Below are positions 7,741 to 15,862 of a stretch of DNA of 64,000 bases, piece by piece. The notes under the pieces were generated by a model, which was not told the DNA's origin, did no database searches, and was given only the letters and a program-made list of their open reading frames with translations. This stretch comes from Sphingopyxis sp. OPL5 (GTDB taxonomy: Bacteria; Pseudomonadota; Alphaproteobacteria; Sphingomonadales; Sphingomonadaceae): contig NZ_CP060725.1 in assembly GCF_003797775.2 (NCBI RefSeq), positions 4,520,001 through 4,584,000 of the forward strand, given 5' to 3'. How positions within the stretch are numbered: position 1 is the stretch's first letter; every line of letters begins with the position of its first letter. The position numbers and the translations under genes were made by a program.

Positions 7741-8297
7741 CCCGCCTGCTCGGCATTTCGGGCAGCCTCAGGACAGGCTCGTTCAACACCGCCCTGCTCC
7801 GCAACGCGGCCGGGCTGGTGCCCGAGGGCGTATCGCTCGAGATTCGCACGTTGCACGGCATCCCGCTCTACGATGCCGACGCGGAGGCAGCGAGCGGTCT
7901 GCCCGATGCGGTGGTCGATCTGAAGGAGGCGATCGCGTCGGCCGATGGCGTGATATTGGCGACGCCCGAATATAACAACGGGATACCCGGCGTGTTCAAG
8001 AACGCGGTCGATTGGGCCTCGCGCCCGCCGGGCGACATTGCGCGGGTGTTCGGCGGGCGTCCGTTCGCGATTCTGGGCGCGTCGCCGGGTGGGTTCGGTA
8101 CGCTGCTGGCGCAGAACGACTGGCTGCCGGTGCTGCGCACCCTTGGCGCGACCTTGTGGACCGGCGGCCGGATGCTCGTCTCGCGCGCATCGGGGATGTT
8201 CGACGAGAATGGCGCGATGGGCGATCCCGCCGTCCGCAATCAGCTCGCGACGTTCCTTGCTGGTTACACCGACTTCATTCGACAAAAGGACGGCTGA
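7737..8297 (+). CDS. NADPH-dependent FMN reductase (ChrR-like)
   Basis: A 186-residue flavodoxin-fold reductase of the NADPH-dependent FMN reductase family. It has the phosphate-binding loop GSLRTGSFN near residue 8, the flavin-binding PEYNNGIPGVFKNAVDW segment and the conserved FGGRPFAILGASPGG stretch. Such enzymes carry out two-electron reduction of quinones, chromate or azo compounds and protect against redox cycling. The start overlaps the stop of the GNAT gene by four bases and OsmC follows 4 bases later, so the three are co-translated. Confidence 0.93.
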   Translation: MTRLLGISGSLRTGSFNTALLRNAAGLVPEGVSLEIRTLHGIPLYDADAEAASGLPDAVVDLKEAIASADGVILATPEYNNGIPGVFKNAVDWASRPPGDIARVFGGRPFAILGASPGGFGTLLAQNDWLPVLRTLGATLWTGGRMLVSRASGMFDENGAMGDPAVRNQLATFLAGYTDFIRQKDG

Positions 8298-8301
8298 CAC
8301 G

Positions 8302-8724
8302 ATGGCGCAAAAGACCATGGCCCATGTTTCCGATGCTCAGGGCAGCCCGCTCGCGGTCGCCATCGAGGTGTCCGGTCATCATATCTTCGGGGATGAACCC
8401 CTGTCCAAGGGCGGAAAGAATCTGGGTCCGTCGCCCTATGACCTGCTCGCCGCGTCGCTCGGCGAATGCACCGCGATAACCGTTCGCTGGTATGCGATTC
8501 GCGAAGGCTGGCCGGTCGAACATGTCGATGTCGAGGTTCGTCATGGCAAAAAGATGGAAGCGGGATCGGAGCAGATGATCGACGAGTTTCACAAGACCGT
8601 CACCATCATCGCCCCCGATTTGTCGGAAGAACAACGCCAAAAGCTCTTTGACGTCGCCGAAAAATGCCCCGTTCACAAAACGTTGACCGGCGCCATCCGG
8701 ATCGCAACCGAACGCGGATCATAG
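8302..8724 (+). CDS. OsmC-family peroxidase
   Basis: A 140-residue OsmC/Ohr-like protein with the two redox-active cysteines at C56 (LLAASLGECTAIT) and C122 (AEKCPVHKTL), the pattern of thiol peroxidases that reduce organic hydroperoxides. The KGGKNLGPSPYDLLAASLG segment is typical of the YhfA-like OsmC group. It is the last gene of the pirin-GNAT-FMN reductase run, consistent with an oxidative or electrophile stress operon. Nothing further was recognised in the 184 bases between its stop and the next ORF. Confidence 0.93.
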   Translation: MAQKTMAHVSDAQGSPLAVAIEVSGHHIFGDEPLSKGGKNLGPSPYDLLAASLGECTAITVRWYAIREGWPVEHVDVEVRHGKKMEAGSEQMIDEFHKTVTIIAPDLSEEQRQKLFDVAEKCPVHKTLTGAIRIATERGS

Positions 8725-8908
8725 CCGGCGCCGGCCGAAAATCAGCGCTGTGGGTGAAAAGTGCATGGCGGCTGCACCTGGGCCGTGGGTGGACGGCCCT
8801 GCGTTGGTGCCGAACGGGTTTTGCGTGTGTCTCGCGTCACAGCATCGTCCGTCTGCATCGCCTATCGGGATGGCATCGAATGAAAAGGCGACGGCAAGGA
8901 GATGAAAA

Positions 8909-9112
8909 GTGAGCGATAGAAAAGACGCCCCTGAAACGATCAGTGACGAAGCGCTCGACGGGGTCAGCGGCGGCCTGCCCGCCGTGCAGGCCGCGCGCGA
9001 GGCGGCGCGCCGGGCCAGCGTCAATTTCGTGATGGCGGACGGATCGGTCAAGGCCGACGACGGATCGGTGAAGCCGGGTGACGGGTCGGTCAAGCCCTCC
9101 GTCGGCGGTTAA
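8909..9112 (+). CDS. Double-glycine leader peptide precursor 1 (67 aa)
   Basis: A small precursor with a class-IIb-bacteriocin/NHLP-like leader: ISDEALDGVSGG ends at G21-G22, the site cut by C39-peptidase ABC exporters. The predicted core (residues 23-67) has an amphipathic helix-like part (LPAVQAAREAARRASVNFVM) and three copies of DGSVK spaced by seven residues (44-48, 51-55, 58-62), ending in PSVGG. There is no cysteine, so it is neither a disulfide bacteriocin nor a lanthipeptide. The gene converges on the exporter operon (cNMP gene stop at 9145) and has an AAGGAGAT site upstream. The leader closely matches that of the precursor at 15636. Function of the exported peptide unknown. Confidence 0.75.
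   Translation: MSDRKDAPETISDEALDGVSGGLPAVQAAREAARRASVNFVMADGSVKADDGSVKPGDGSVKPSVGG
9035..9097 (+). repeat. Three 21-base in-frame tandem repeats in precursor 1
   Basis: Units 9035-9055, 9056-9076 and 9077-9097 each encode a heptapeptide containing DGSVK. The copies differ mainly at silent or linker positions (GTC or GTG for valine, GCC or CCG/CCC for the last residue). That suggests the amino-acid repeat is kept by selection rather than being a fresh duplication. Confidence 0.8.
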
Positions 9113-9144
9113 GCTCCCGGCCATCCTCGGCCCACGGTCGGACT

Positions 9145-9651
9145 CTAATGCTCGCGCCCCTCGAGCAGCGCGATCAGGCGAACGAAACGGTCGCCCGCCT
9201 CGCTGAGCGTGTCGAGCAGGCCTTCGTCGAGTTCGGTCTGCCCGCCCGCCGGGGTCGACAGGCTGCGCAGCCGATCGGACAGGAACACCGCCAGCGCGCG
9301 ATAGAAGCGCGCCGCGAAGCCGCTGTCCGCCGCGAATTCGGCCAGGATCGCCGCGCGCGGCACCGCAAGCACCCGGACATGGTCGCGCGCGGTCACCGTT
9401 GCCGACGGCAGCGCCTTTTCCACAAAGGACATCTCGCCGACCACATCGCCGAGCGCGAGGTCGGCAACATGCGCGCCGGCAGGGCTGGTGACCGCCAGCG
9501 TGCCATCGGTGACGAAGAATAATTCGCCGATCGCCCGCCCCGCCTCAATCAGCACTTCGCCGGGCGCGAGGCCGCGGACGCTGCCGTGACGCGACAGCCA
9601 GAGGATGTCGCTGTCCTCCAGATCGCCCAGGATATAGAGCGCCTTGCGCAT
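9145..9651 (-). CDS. Cyclic-nucleotide-binding domain protein of the peptide exporter operon
   Basis: A 168-residue protein with one cNMP-binding (Crp-type) domain over about residues 10-125: VLIEAGRAIGELFFVTDG, then LALGDVVGEMSFVEKALPSA, the phosphate-binding-cassette region. There is no helix-turn-helix after it, only a helical tail, so it is not a transcription factor. Its ATG begins one base beyond the stop of the upstream ABC gene, making it the last gene of the four-gene export operon. Cyclic-nucleotide-like domains also occur attached to ABC exporters of NHLM-type systems, so it probably gates or senses transport in trans. Whether it binds cAMP or another nucleotide is unknown. Confidence 0.85.
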   Translation of the reverse strand: MRKALYILGDLEDSDILWLSRHGSVRGLAPGEVLIEAGRAIGELFFVTDGTLAVTSPAGAHVADLALGDVVGEMSFVEKALPSATVTARDHVRVLAVPRAAILAEFAADSGFAARFYRALAVFLSDRLRSLSTPAGGQTELDEGLLDTLSEAGDRFVRLIALLEGREH

Positions 9652-9652
9652 A

Positions 9653-12034
9653 TCAGTCCTCCAGCAATTGGCGGCGCGCGAGCGCGGCAAAGGCGCCGTT
9701 TCGCGCCATGAGGTCGGCGAATGTCCCGGTTTCGACAAAGCGCCCGCGTTCGAGGACGCAGATGCGGTCCGCATTGCGCACGGTCGACAGCCGGTGCGCG
9801 ATGGTGATCCGGCTGGCGTCGAGCGCGTCGAGGGTCGCCGCGACTATCGCCTGCGTCGCATTGTCGAGCGCGCTGGTGGCCTCGTCGAAGAACAGGAGGC
9901 GCGGCCCTCCGGCGAGGGCGCGCGCGATCAGGATGCGCTGGCGCTGCCCGCCCGACAGCGTCCCCGCCCCTTCGGTGACCATCGTGTGCAGCCCCATCGG
10001 CATCTGATCGAGGTCGTCGGCCAGCCCCGCCGCATCGGCCGCCGCCTGACATTGCTCGAGCCCGGCATCGCTCGCGCCGCGAATATTCTCCATGATCGTC
10101 CCCGCGAACAGCTGGCTCGACTGGAGCACGACGCCGATCTGGCTGCGCAGCCGTGCCGGATCGAGGCTCGCGAGTTCCTGCCCGTCATAGGCGATCGACC
10201 CCGTCGTCGGCGTCTCGAAGCCGAGGAGCAGCCGCAGGACGGTCGACTTGCCCGACCCCGAGCCGCCGACGATCGCGACATGCTCGCCCGGCGCGACGCT
10301 CAGCGACAGGTCGGCGAGCAGCGGCGCCATCGCCTGGTCATAACCGAAGCTGAGCCCCGACACCTGGATATCGCCAGTCAGCCGCCCAGGGTCGGCGCGG
10401 CCGCCCGCCGCCTCGATCTCGGCGGTCAGGATCGGGCGTGCGCGCTCGGCCAGCGGGCGCGCGGTGTAGATCGCGAGCAAAGAATCGCACAGCGCGACAA
10501 GATTGCCCTGAAAGATCGCGAAGGCGGCGAGGAAGCCGATGAACTGCCCCGGCGGCACATCGCCCGACACGAGCAGCGCCGCGGTCGCGAACAGCGCGAT
10601 CAGGCCGATGATCCCCCAGGCATCGGCGAAAGCGCCGAAATGCACGCCGATGCGCTGTCCCCGCGCATCCGCCGCGCGTTCGAGCGTGTAAGCGCCCGTC
10701 CAGCGATCCAGCATGCGGTCTTCCGCCGCCGCCGAGCGCAATTTGGGCAGCCCTTCCAATATCTCGAAGGTGAGACCCGCGAGCTTGCCGTCGCGTTCGG
10801 CCGCCTCGCGCAGCGGTGCCGCCTGTGCCACGCGGCTGACCGCCACCGCGCCGATATAGACGAGCGTTACGCCCAGCCCGGCGAGCGCCATGCGCGGTTC
10901 ATAGGCGAAGAGCAGGACAAGATAGAAAAGCGAGAAAAAGGCGGTCAGCCCGGCGCTGAGCAGGATCGCGGCGACGAGCGCGCGAATGCCTTCCAGCGCC
11001 TCGATCCGCTGGTTGAAATCGCCCGGCGACAGCGTCTTGAAGAAGCGCGCGGGCAGCCGCAGCACCCGGTCGGTCACCCCCGCCGCCATCGCGACCTGCC
11101 CGCGCCCGGTGATGCGCGCGATCGCCAGCGTCCGCACGGTGGCGAAGGCGGCGCTGACGAGCGCCGCGACAACGAGCGCGATGCCGATGCCGATCAGCAG
11201 CCCGCCCGCGCCGCCGGGGACGATCTCGTCGAAAATCCAGGCGGTGGCGAGCGGCACGATCAGCCCGAGCAGCGCCGCGCCGAGCCCCGCCCCGGCGATC
11301 AGCGGCCATTCGCGCCGGATGCCGGCGGCGACGCTCACCGCCATGGGACGGAACGACGACAGGTCGCCGGCAAGCGGCGCATAGACGCGCCAGCACAAGG
11401 GCTGCACCTCGCCCGGATCGAGCGGAATGCCATCGGCATCGAGATACGCGCCACCCCGCCACAGCGCCGCGCTCGTGCCATGCTCCCCGACCTGCACCAG
11501 CATCGGCCCGGCATCGTCCTTCCACCAGCCCGGCGCGAGGATCGTCCGTCCGGCGCGCAGCCCGGCGATGCGCGCGAGTACGGGGGCTTGCGCAAAATCC
11601 ATACGCGAACCACGAAAGATCGCCGGGTCGACCGGATGGCCGAGGGCTTCCCCCAGCGCGGCGAACGCCTGCGCCAGCCGGTTGCCCTCGGCACCGCCGG
11701 GTGGCCCCACGCCAAGGCGATCGATCAGCGACGCGTCGCGCTGCGCCGCTTCGGCGGCAAAAGCGGCGTCGAGCGCCGCACCGGGGTCGCCATCGTCGAA
11801 CGTGCCGGCGAGCAGCGGCGCGAGTTCGCAATCGTCGAGCGCGACGACGAGGAAGCGGCGCGCGCCCTCGGGCAGCGGCGCGACGCGCCCCTCGGCCTCG
11901 ACGAGTTCGACGAAGCGCCGCCGCTCGGCGGTGACCAGATAGAGTTCGAGCCGCCCCGCCGCGACGCGCCAGCCGGTGCCGCCATGCGGCAGCGCCCGGG
12001 TCGCGCCAGCCGGCAAGGCGATCGCGTCCGTCAT
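9653..12034 (-). CDS. ABC exporter of NHLM bacteriocin type without peptidase (ABC2)
   Basis: A 793-residue fused membrane/ATPase exporter resembling the second ABC component of NHLM bacteriocin systems. An N-terminal soluble region of about 230 residues lacks a C39 peptidase. It is followed by six membrane helices (about 260-530) and a nucleotide-binding domain with Walker A GGSGSGKST, signature LSGGQRQR and Walker B LLFFDEATSALD. The ATG at 12034 overlaps the stop of the peptidase-containing exporter (ATGA), so a longer N-terminal reading is not used. Together with ABC1 it may form a heterodimeric peptide exporter, or each may work separately with the HlyD adaptor. Confidence 0.9.
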   Translation of the reverse strand: MTDAIALPAGATRALPHGGTGWRVAAGRLELYLVTAERRRFVELVEAEGRVAPLPEGARRFLVVALDDCELAPLLAGTFDDGDPGAALDAAFAAEAAQRDASLIDRLGVGPPGGAEGNRLAQAFAALGEALGHPVDPAIFRGSRMDFAQAPVLARIAGLRAGRTILAPGWWKDDAGPMLVQVGEHGTSAALWRGGAYLDADGIPLDPGEVQPLCWRVYAPLAGDLSSFRPMAVSVAAGIRREWPLIAGAGLGAALLGLIVPLATAWIFDEIVPGGAGGLLIGIGIALVVAALVSAAFATVRTLAIARITGRGQVAMAAGVTDRVLRLPARFFKTLSPGDFNQRIEALEGIRALVAAILLSAGLTAFFSLFYLVLLFAYEPRMALAGLGVTLVYIGAVAVSRVAQAAPLREAAERDGKLAGLTFEILEGLPKLRSAAAEDRMLDRWTGAYTLERAADARGQRIGVHFGAFADAWGIIGLIALFATAALLVSGDVPPGQFIGFLAAFAIFQGNLVALCDSLLAIYTARPLAERARPILTAEIEAAGGRADPGRLTGDIQVSGLSFGYDQAMAPLLADLSLSVAPGEHVAIVGGSGSGKSTVLRLLLGFETPTTGSIAYDGQELASLDPARLRSQIGVVLQSSQLFAGTIMENIRGASDAGLEQCQAAADAAGLADDLDQMPMGLHTMVTEGAGTLSGGQRQRILIARALAGGPRLLFFDEATSALDNATQAIVAATLDALDASRITIAHRLSTVRNADRICVLERGRFVETGTFADLMARNGAFAALARRQLLED

Positions 12035-14169
12035 GCCTCGACCAGCCGCGCATAGACGCCGTGCCCGGCCATCAGTTCGCCATGGTCGCCCGCCTCGACC
12101 ACCCGCCCCTGTTCGAGCACATAGATGCGGTCGCAATCGCGGATCGCCGACAGCCGGTGCGCGATGATGATGCAGGTGATCCCGCGCCGCCGGATCGCCT
12201 CCATCACCCCATGTTCGGTAACCGGATCGAGCGCGCTGGTCGCTTCATCGAGAATAATCAGGCTGGGATCGCTGGCCAGCGCGCGTGCGATTTCCATCCG
12301 CTGCCGCTCGCCGCCCGAAAAATTGCCGCCACCCTGCGCGATCCGCGCATCATAACCGCCGGGCCGCGCGGCGATGACGTCGTGGATCATCGCATCGCGC
12401 GCCGCGCGGATCATGTCGGGTTCGGGCAAAGCGTCATTCCACAGCGTCAGATTGTCGCGCACCGACCCTTCGAACAGCATCACATCCTGCCGCACATAAG
12501 CGAGGCGGTGCGCAAGCGCGGCGCGCGGCCAGTCGAGCAGCGCGCGGCCGTCGAGCAGCAGGTCGCCGCCGCGCGGCTGTTCGAGCCCGGCGATCAGCTT
12601 GCCGACGGTCGATTTGCCCGACCCCGACGGCCCGACGAGCGCGATGCGTTCGCCGGGCAGCAGATCGAAGCTGAGCCCGTCGATGAGCGGCGGATCGAGC
12701 GGCGCATAGCCGAAGGACAGGTCGCGCGCGCTCACCCCTCCCTGCGGCAGCCGTCCGTCGGAGGCGGGATCGGCGCGATCGAAACGCGGATCACTCGCCT
12801 CGGCCAGCACATCGTCGAGCCGCCCGGTGTAGGAGCGGATCTGGTGCAGTTCGGCCCCGAAACCCGCAAGCGCCGCGACCGGCGCGACAAAGCTTGCCGC
12901 CAGCGTCTGATAGCCGACGAGTTCGCCCAGCGTCATCGTCCCGCCCATCACGGCAAAGCCGCCCCACACCAATATGGTCGCGATAATCAGCGCACTGATC
13001 AGCGCCGGCATCGGCTGCACAAAGGCGGCCAGCCGCGCGACCTGTTGCTCGCCGTTCTGGACCGCGATCGTCAGGCCGGTCCAGCGCGCGAACAGCATAT
13101 CCTCGCCGCCCGACGCCTTGAACGTCTCCATATCCTTCAGCCCGGCGACGCGCGCGCCCGCGAGCTTGCCGCGGTCGATCGATATCTTGCGATAGCGGTC
13201 GGACAGCAGGCGGTTCGACAGCAGCAGGACGGCAGCGTTGAGCAGCGCTAGCGCGGCGACCGCCAGCGTCAGCGCCCAATGATAAAAAAGCAGCACGATC
13301 AGGAAGAACAGGGCGCTGACCAGATTGACCGCCGCCTGCGCCAGATGGCCGGTCAGCAGCGTCGCCAGCGATTCATTGAGCTTCACCCGGTCGGCGATCT
13401 CGCCGGCGAAGCGCTGGTCGAAAAAGGCCACCGGCAACGTCAGCAGCTTGCGCATCAACGCCCCGCCGGTGTTGAGGCTCATCGCCATGCGCGCGCGGAG
13501 CAATGTGCGCTCCTGCAGTTCGAGGAGGATGAAGCGGACCATCGCCGTCAGGCCCATCCCGATCAGCAGCGGCAGCAACCAGTCGGACAGGCCGCGGACG
13601 AGCACATAATCGACAAAAATCCGGCTGAACACCGGCAGCACCACCCCCGGCACCACCAGCGCCAGCGCGGTCAGGACCACGAACCACAGCGCGGTGCGCA
13701 CCCCGTCGAACCGCTGACGCAGCGACTGCGCCAGGCTGGGGCGGCTGTCGCCCCGCTCGAAACCGGCGCCGGGGACGAAGGTCAGCACGACCCCGGTAAA
13801 GCCATCGGAGAATTCGGCGATCGTCTCGCGGCGGCGACCCGACGCCGGATCGTTGAGCCAGACCTGGCGCGCGTCGATATGCTCGACGACGAGAAAATGG
13901 TTGAAATGGACAAAGGCGATCGCCGGCAATGGCAGGTCGGCGATATGATCGGGCTCGGCCTTCAGCCCCTTGGCCTCCATCCCCAGCGATCGCGCCGCGC
14001 GGAGCAGGCTCGACGCCTTGGTCCCGTCGCGCGACACGCCGCACAGCGCGCGCAATTCGTCGAGCCCCATGTGGCGGCCGTGCGCGGCGAGGACCATCGC
14101 CAGCGAGGCCGCCCCGCATTCGGCGGCTTCGAGCTGGAGCACCGTTGGCGTGGATCGGCGCCGTGCCAT
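12031..14169 (-). CDS. Peptidase-containing ABC exporter (C39 protease, NHLM type ABC1)
   Basis: A 712-residue PCAT-type exporter. Residues 1-130 are a C39 peptidase with the catalytic set C18 (LEAAECGAASLAM), H91 (VHFNHFLVVEH) and D107 (VWLNDPASG); it should cut leader peptides after the double glycine. Six membrane segments follow (about 165-440), then an ATPase domain with Walker A GPSGSGKST, signature FSGGERQR and Walker B LIILDEATSALD. All catalytic residues are present. It lies 3 bases after the HlyD gene and overlaps the next ABC gene. Its natural substrates are presumably the two GG-leader precursors at 8909 and 15636. Confidence 0.95.
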   Translation of the reverse strand: MARRRSTPTVLQLEAAECGAASLAMVLAAHGRHMGLDELRALCGVSRDGTKASSLLRAARSLGMEAKGLKAEPDHIADLPLPAIAFVHFNHFLVVEHIDARQVWLNDPASGRRRETIAEFSDGFTGVVLTFVPGAGFERGDSRPSLAQSLRQRFDGVRTALWFVVLTALALVVPGVVLPVFSRIFVDYVLVRGLSDWLLPLLIGMGLTAMVRFILLELQERTLLRARMAMSLNTGGALMRKLLTLPVAFFDQRFAGEIADRVKLNESLATLLTGHLAQAAVNLVSALFFLIVLLFYHWALTLAVAALALLNAAVLLLSNRLLSDRYRKISIDRGKLAGARVAGLKDMETFKASGGEDMLFARWTGLTIAVQNGEQQVARLAAFVQPMPALISALIIATILVWGGFAVMGGTMTLGELVGYQTLAASFVAPVAALAGFGAELHQIRSYTGRLDDVLAEASDPRFDRADPASDGRLPQGGVSARDLSFGYAPLDPPLIDGLSFDLLPGERIALVGPSGSGKSTVGKLIAGLEQPRGGDLLLDGRALLDWPRAALAHRLAYVRQDVMLFEGSVRDNLTLWNDALPEPDMIRAARDAMIHDVIAARPGGYDARIAQGGGNFSGGERQRMEIARALASDPSLIILDEATSALDPVTEHGVMEAIRRRGITCIIIAHRLSAIRDCDRIYVLEQGRVVEAGDHGELMAGHGVYARLVEA

Positions 14170-14172
14170 TCG

Positions 14173-15411
14173 CTAGTTACCGGCGCCCGGCACCAGCAAT
14201 CCGATGATGCGCCGGTCGGCGACCACCACCCTGCCCGCGACGATCGATCCCGCGCTGATCGCCCCCGGCGGTCCCTTCGACGCCGACCAGGCAAAGCCGC
14301 TCGCATTGGCGGCGTCGCGGTCGAGCAGAATCCGCACCTCGATCGGCGCGCCACGCGCGGTCAGTTCGGCTACCAGCTGGTCGTTGCGCAGCATGCGCCG
14401 CATGCCCTCCGGGGTCGCGGGCAACGGGGCGACCGAGGCGACGCGGCCGCGGATATGACCATAGACGGCGCGCTCGACGGCGGTCGGCGCGATCTCCGCG
14501 CGCATCCCCGGCGCGATGCGCTTGCCTTCGGCGGCGGGAACATAGAGAAGCGCCACGAGCCCGCCCTGGTTGGGCGCGACGGTCGCGAGCGCGGTGCCGG
14601 GGGCGACGATGTCGCCGGTGCCCAGCTTCACCTCGGTGACGCGCCCGGCAACGGTGGCGCGGATCACTTCCTCGTCGCCGAGGCGCGCCTCGAGCCGCTC
14701 GATCAGGCGCTGCTGCGTATCGACCTCGCGCTGTTCGTCGAGCAGGGCGAGACCGCTGGTGCCCGATCGCGCGTCGGCGTCGACCCGCACGCGCAGCGCC
14801 GCTTCGCCCAGGTTCGACAGTTGCTCGCGCACCGCTGCCAGTTCGATCTGGACATCGACCAGCTGGTCCTGGGTGATGAAGCCGCGCGCGATCAGCTTTT
14901 CCATCCGGCCCGCGCGCTGCTCGAGATAGCTGGCGCGACTTGCAAGCGCGCGGCGGCTTTCGGCGATCGTCGCGAGCCGAGCACTATCGGCGCCGCGTTC
15001 GCGCCCGCCCTGTTCGCCGTAAAAACCCTGCAACCGCGCGAGCCGCGCCTGGGCATCGCGCAGGTCGAGGCGGGCGTCGGCCAGTTCGCGGGTAAGCTCG
15101 GTGCGTGCAATGGTTGCGATCGGCTGGCCGATCCGCACCGCATCGCCGGGGATGACCAGCATGGTCTGGATACGGCCATCCTGCGCGGCGGCGATTTCGG
15201 CGAGGCCCGACCGGTTGATCAGGATGCCACTCGCGCCAACGGTCACCGGCGCGCGCGCAACGCTGGCCCAGATCAGCGCCGCGACCAGCGCGACGGCGAA
15301 GGCGCCGAGCAGGATCCACGACGGGCGCGGCACCAGCGTCAGCGGGGCGTCGAGCCGCTCCGGATTCGCCATGCGATCCAGCGCCGTCTGCCGATAGATG
15401 GTTTCGCTCAT
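14173..15411 (-). CDS. HlyD-family membrane fusion protein of the peptide exporter
   Basis: A 412-residue periplasmic adaptor. One N-terminal membrane anchor (about residues 28-48, WILLGAFAVALVAALIWASV) is followed by a biotinyl-lipoyl-like half (GRIQTMLVIPGDAVRIGQPI), a long alpha-helical hairpin rich in Arg/Glu/Leu (about 120-245), the second lipoyl half and a beta-barrel part. The annotated start at 15411 (MSETIYRQTAL) is the usual start region; longer in-frame starts have no protein character. It is the first gene of the operon HlyD, ABC1, ABC2, cNMP. No TolC-like outer-membrane gene is in the window, so a housekeeping TolC is probably used. Confidence 0.92.
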   Translation of the reverse strand: MSETIYRQTALDRMANPERLDAPLTLVPRPSWILLGAFAVALVAALIWASVARAPVTVGASGILINRSGLAEIAAAQDGRIQTMLVIPGDAVRIGQPIATIARTELTRELADARLDLRDAQARLARLQGFYGEQGGRERGADSARLATIAESRRALASRASYLEQRAGRMEKLIARGFITQDQLVDVQIELAAVREQLSNLGEAALRVRVDADARSGTSGLALLDEQREVDTQQRLIERLEARLGDEEVIRATVAGRVTEVKLGTGDIVAPGTALATVAPNQGGLVALLYVPAAEGKRIAPGMRAEIAPTAVERAVYGHIRGRVASVAPLPATPEGMRRMLRNDQLVAELTARGAPIEVRILLDRDAANASGFAWSASKGPPGAISAGSIVAGRVVVADRRIIGLLVPGAGN

Positions 15412-15635
15412 CCGCGTGCCGCCCCTGTTGCCATGCGCACGCGACCCATATTGTTCTATCCGCGCACATGAACCGATTTTCCCCGTTGTGACAAGGGTGT
15501 CGGCATCGCTGTGACGCAAGGCACACTATCGCATGCGGAATCGGCTATGCAGGACGCCTGTCGGGAAGGATATTCCGACTCGGGCCGCAACCTGTCGAAC
15601 CGCCGCCTCCGCGCGGCGTTGTTAGGAGAATTGCG
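15412..15635 (+). promoter_or_regulatory. Divergent promoter region of the export operon and precursor 2
   Basis: This 224-base gap separates the HlyD operon (leftward) from precursor 2 (rightward), so it must hold both promoters. It contains a direct repeat, TGTGAC-AAGG at 15487 and TGTGACGCAAGG at 15510, with TGTGAC starts 23 bases apart. That could be a binding site for a shared regulator, but it is not a symmetric Crp site. A clear AGGAG site precedes the precursor ATG. No convincing -35/-10 pair was fixed by eye. Confidence 0.45.
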
Positions 15636-15839
15636 ATGACCAGAAAGACCGACAAGCTGACCAGGGCGGGCGCCGTCGCGCTGAGCGAGGACGCGCTCGA
15701 CCAGGCATCGGGCGGCGCAGGCCCGACCTATATCAAGCTCGACCCCGACTTTGGCAGCGTCGTGCAGAAGGTCAACGAGGTGAAGCTCAGCCCTGCGACC
15801 GCCGCCAACGAATATACGCCCAACCCGGTGAAGTTCTGA
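15636..15839 (+). CDS. Double-glycine leader peptide precursor 2 (67 aa)
   Basis: A second 67-residue precursor with the leader motif LSEDALDQASGG ending at G26-G27. It matches the leader of precursor 1 (ISDEALDGVSGG) at most positions. The core is unrelated to the other core: AGPTYIKLDPDFGSVVQKVN followed by an Asn/Pro-rich tail ending NPVKF, with no cysteine. It lies 24 bases upstream of a methyltransferase on the same strand and is divergent from the exporter operon. The family-level prediction is cleavage after GG by the C39 exporter. Possible modification of Asp, Asn, Lys or the N-terminus of the core is inference only. Confidence 0.78.
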   Translation: MTRKTDKLTRAGAVALSEDALDQASGGAGPTYIKLDPDFGSVVQKVNEVKLSPATAANEYTPNPVKF

Positions 15840-15862
15840 CGGTGTAGCGGAGGATCGCGCGC

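Noticed and set aside
9644..12055. 803-residue ORF on the + strand opposite the ABC2 exporter
   Set aside because: Arg/Gln/Asp-rich mirror reading of a GC-rich gene on the other strand; no domains, while the opposite strand has perfect ABC motifs.
13279..15471. 730-residue ORF on the + strand opposite ABC1/HlyD
   Set aside because: Same mirror effect; spans two genes of the opposite operon and shows no family motif.
15487..15515. Crp/Fnr binding site in the divergent peptide promoter
   Set aside because: The TGTGAC repeats are direct, 23 bases apart, and lack the inverted TCACA half, so a standard Crp site is not supported.
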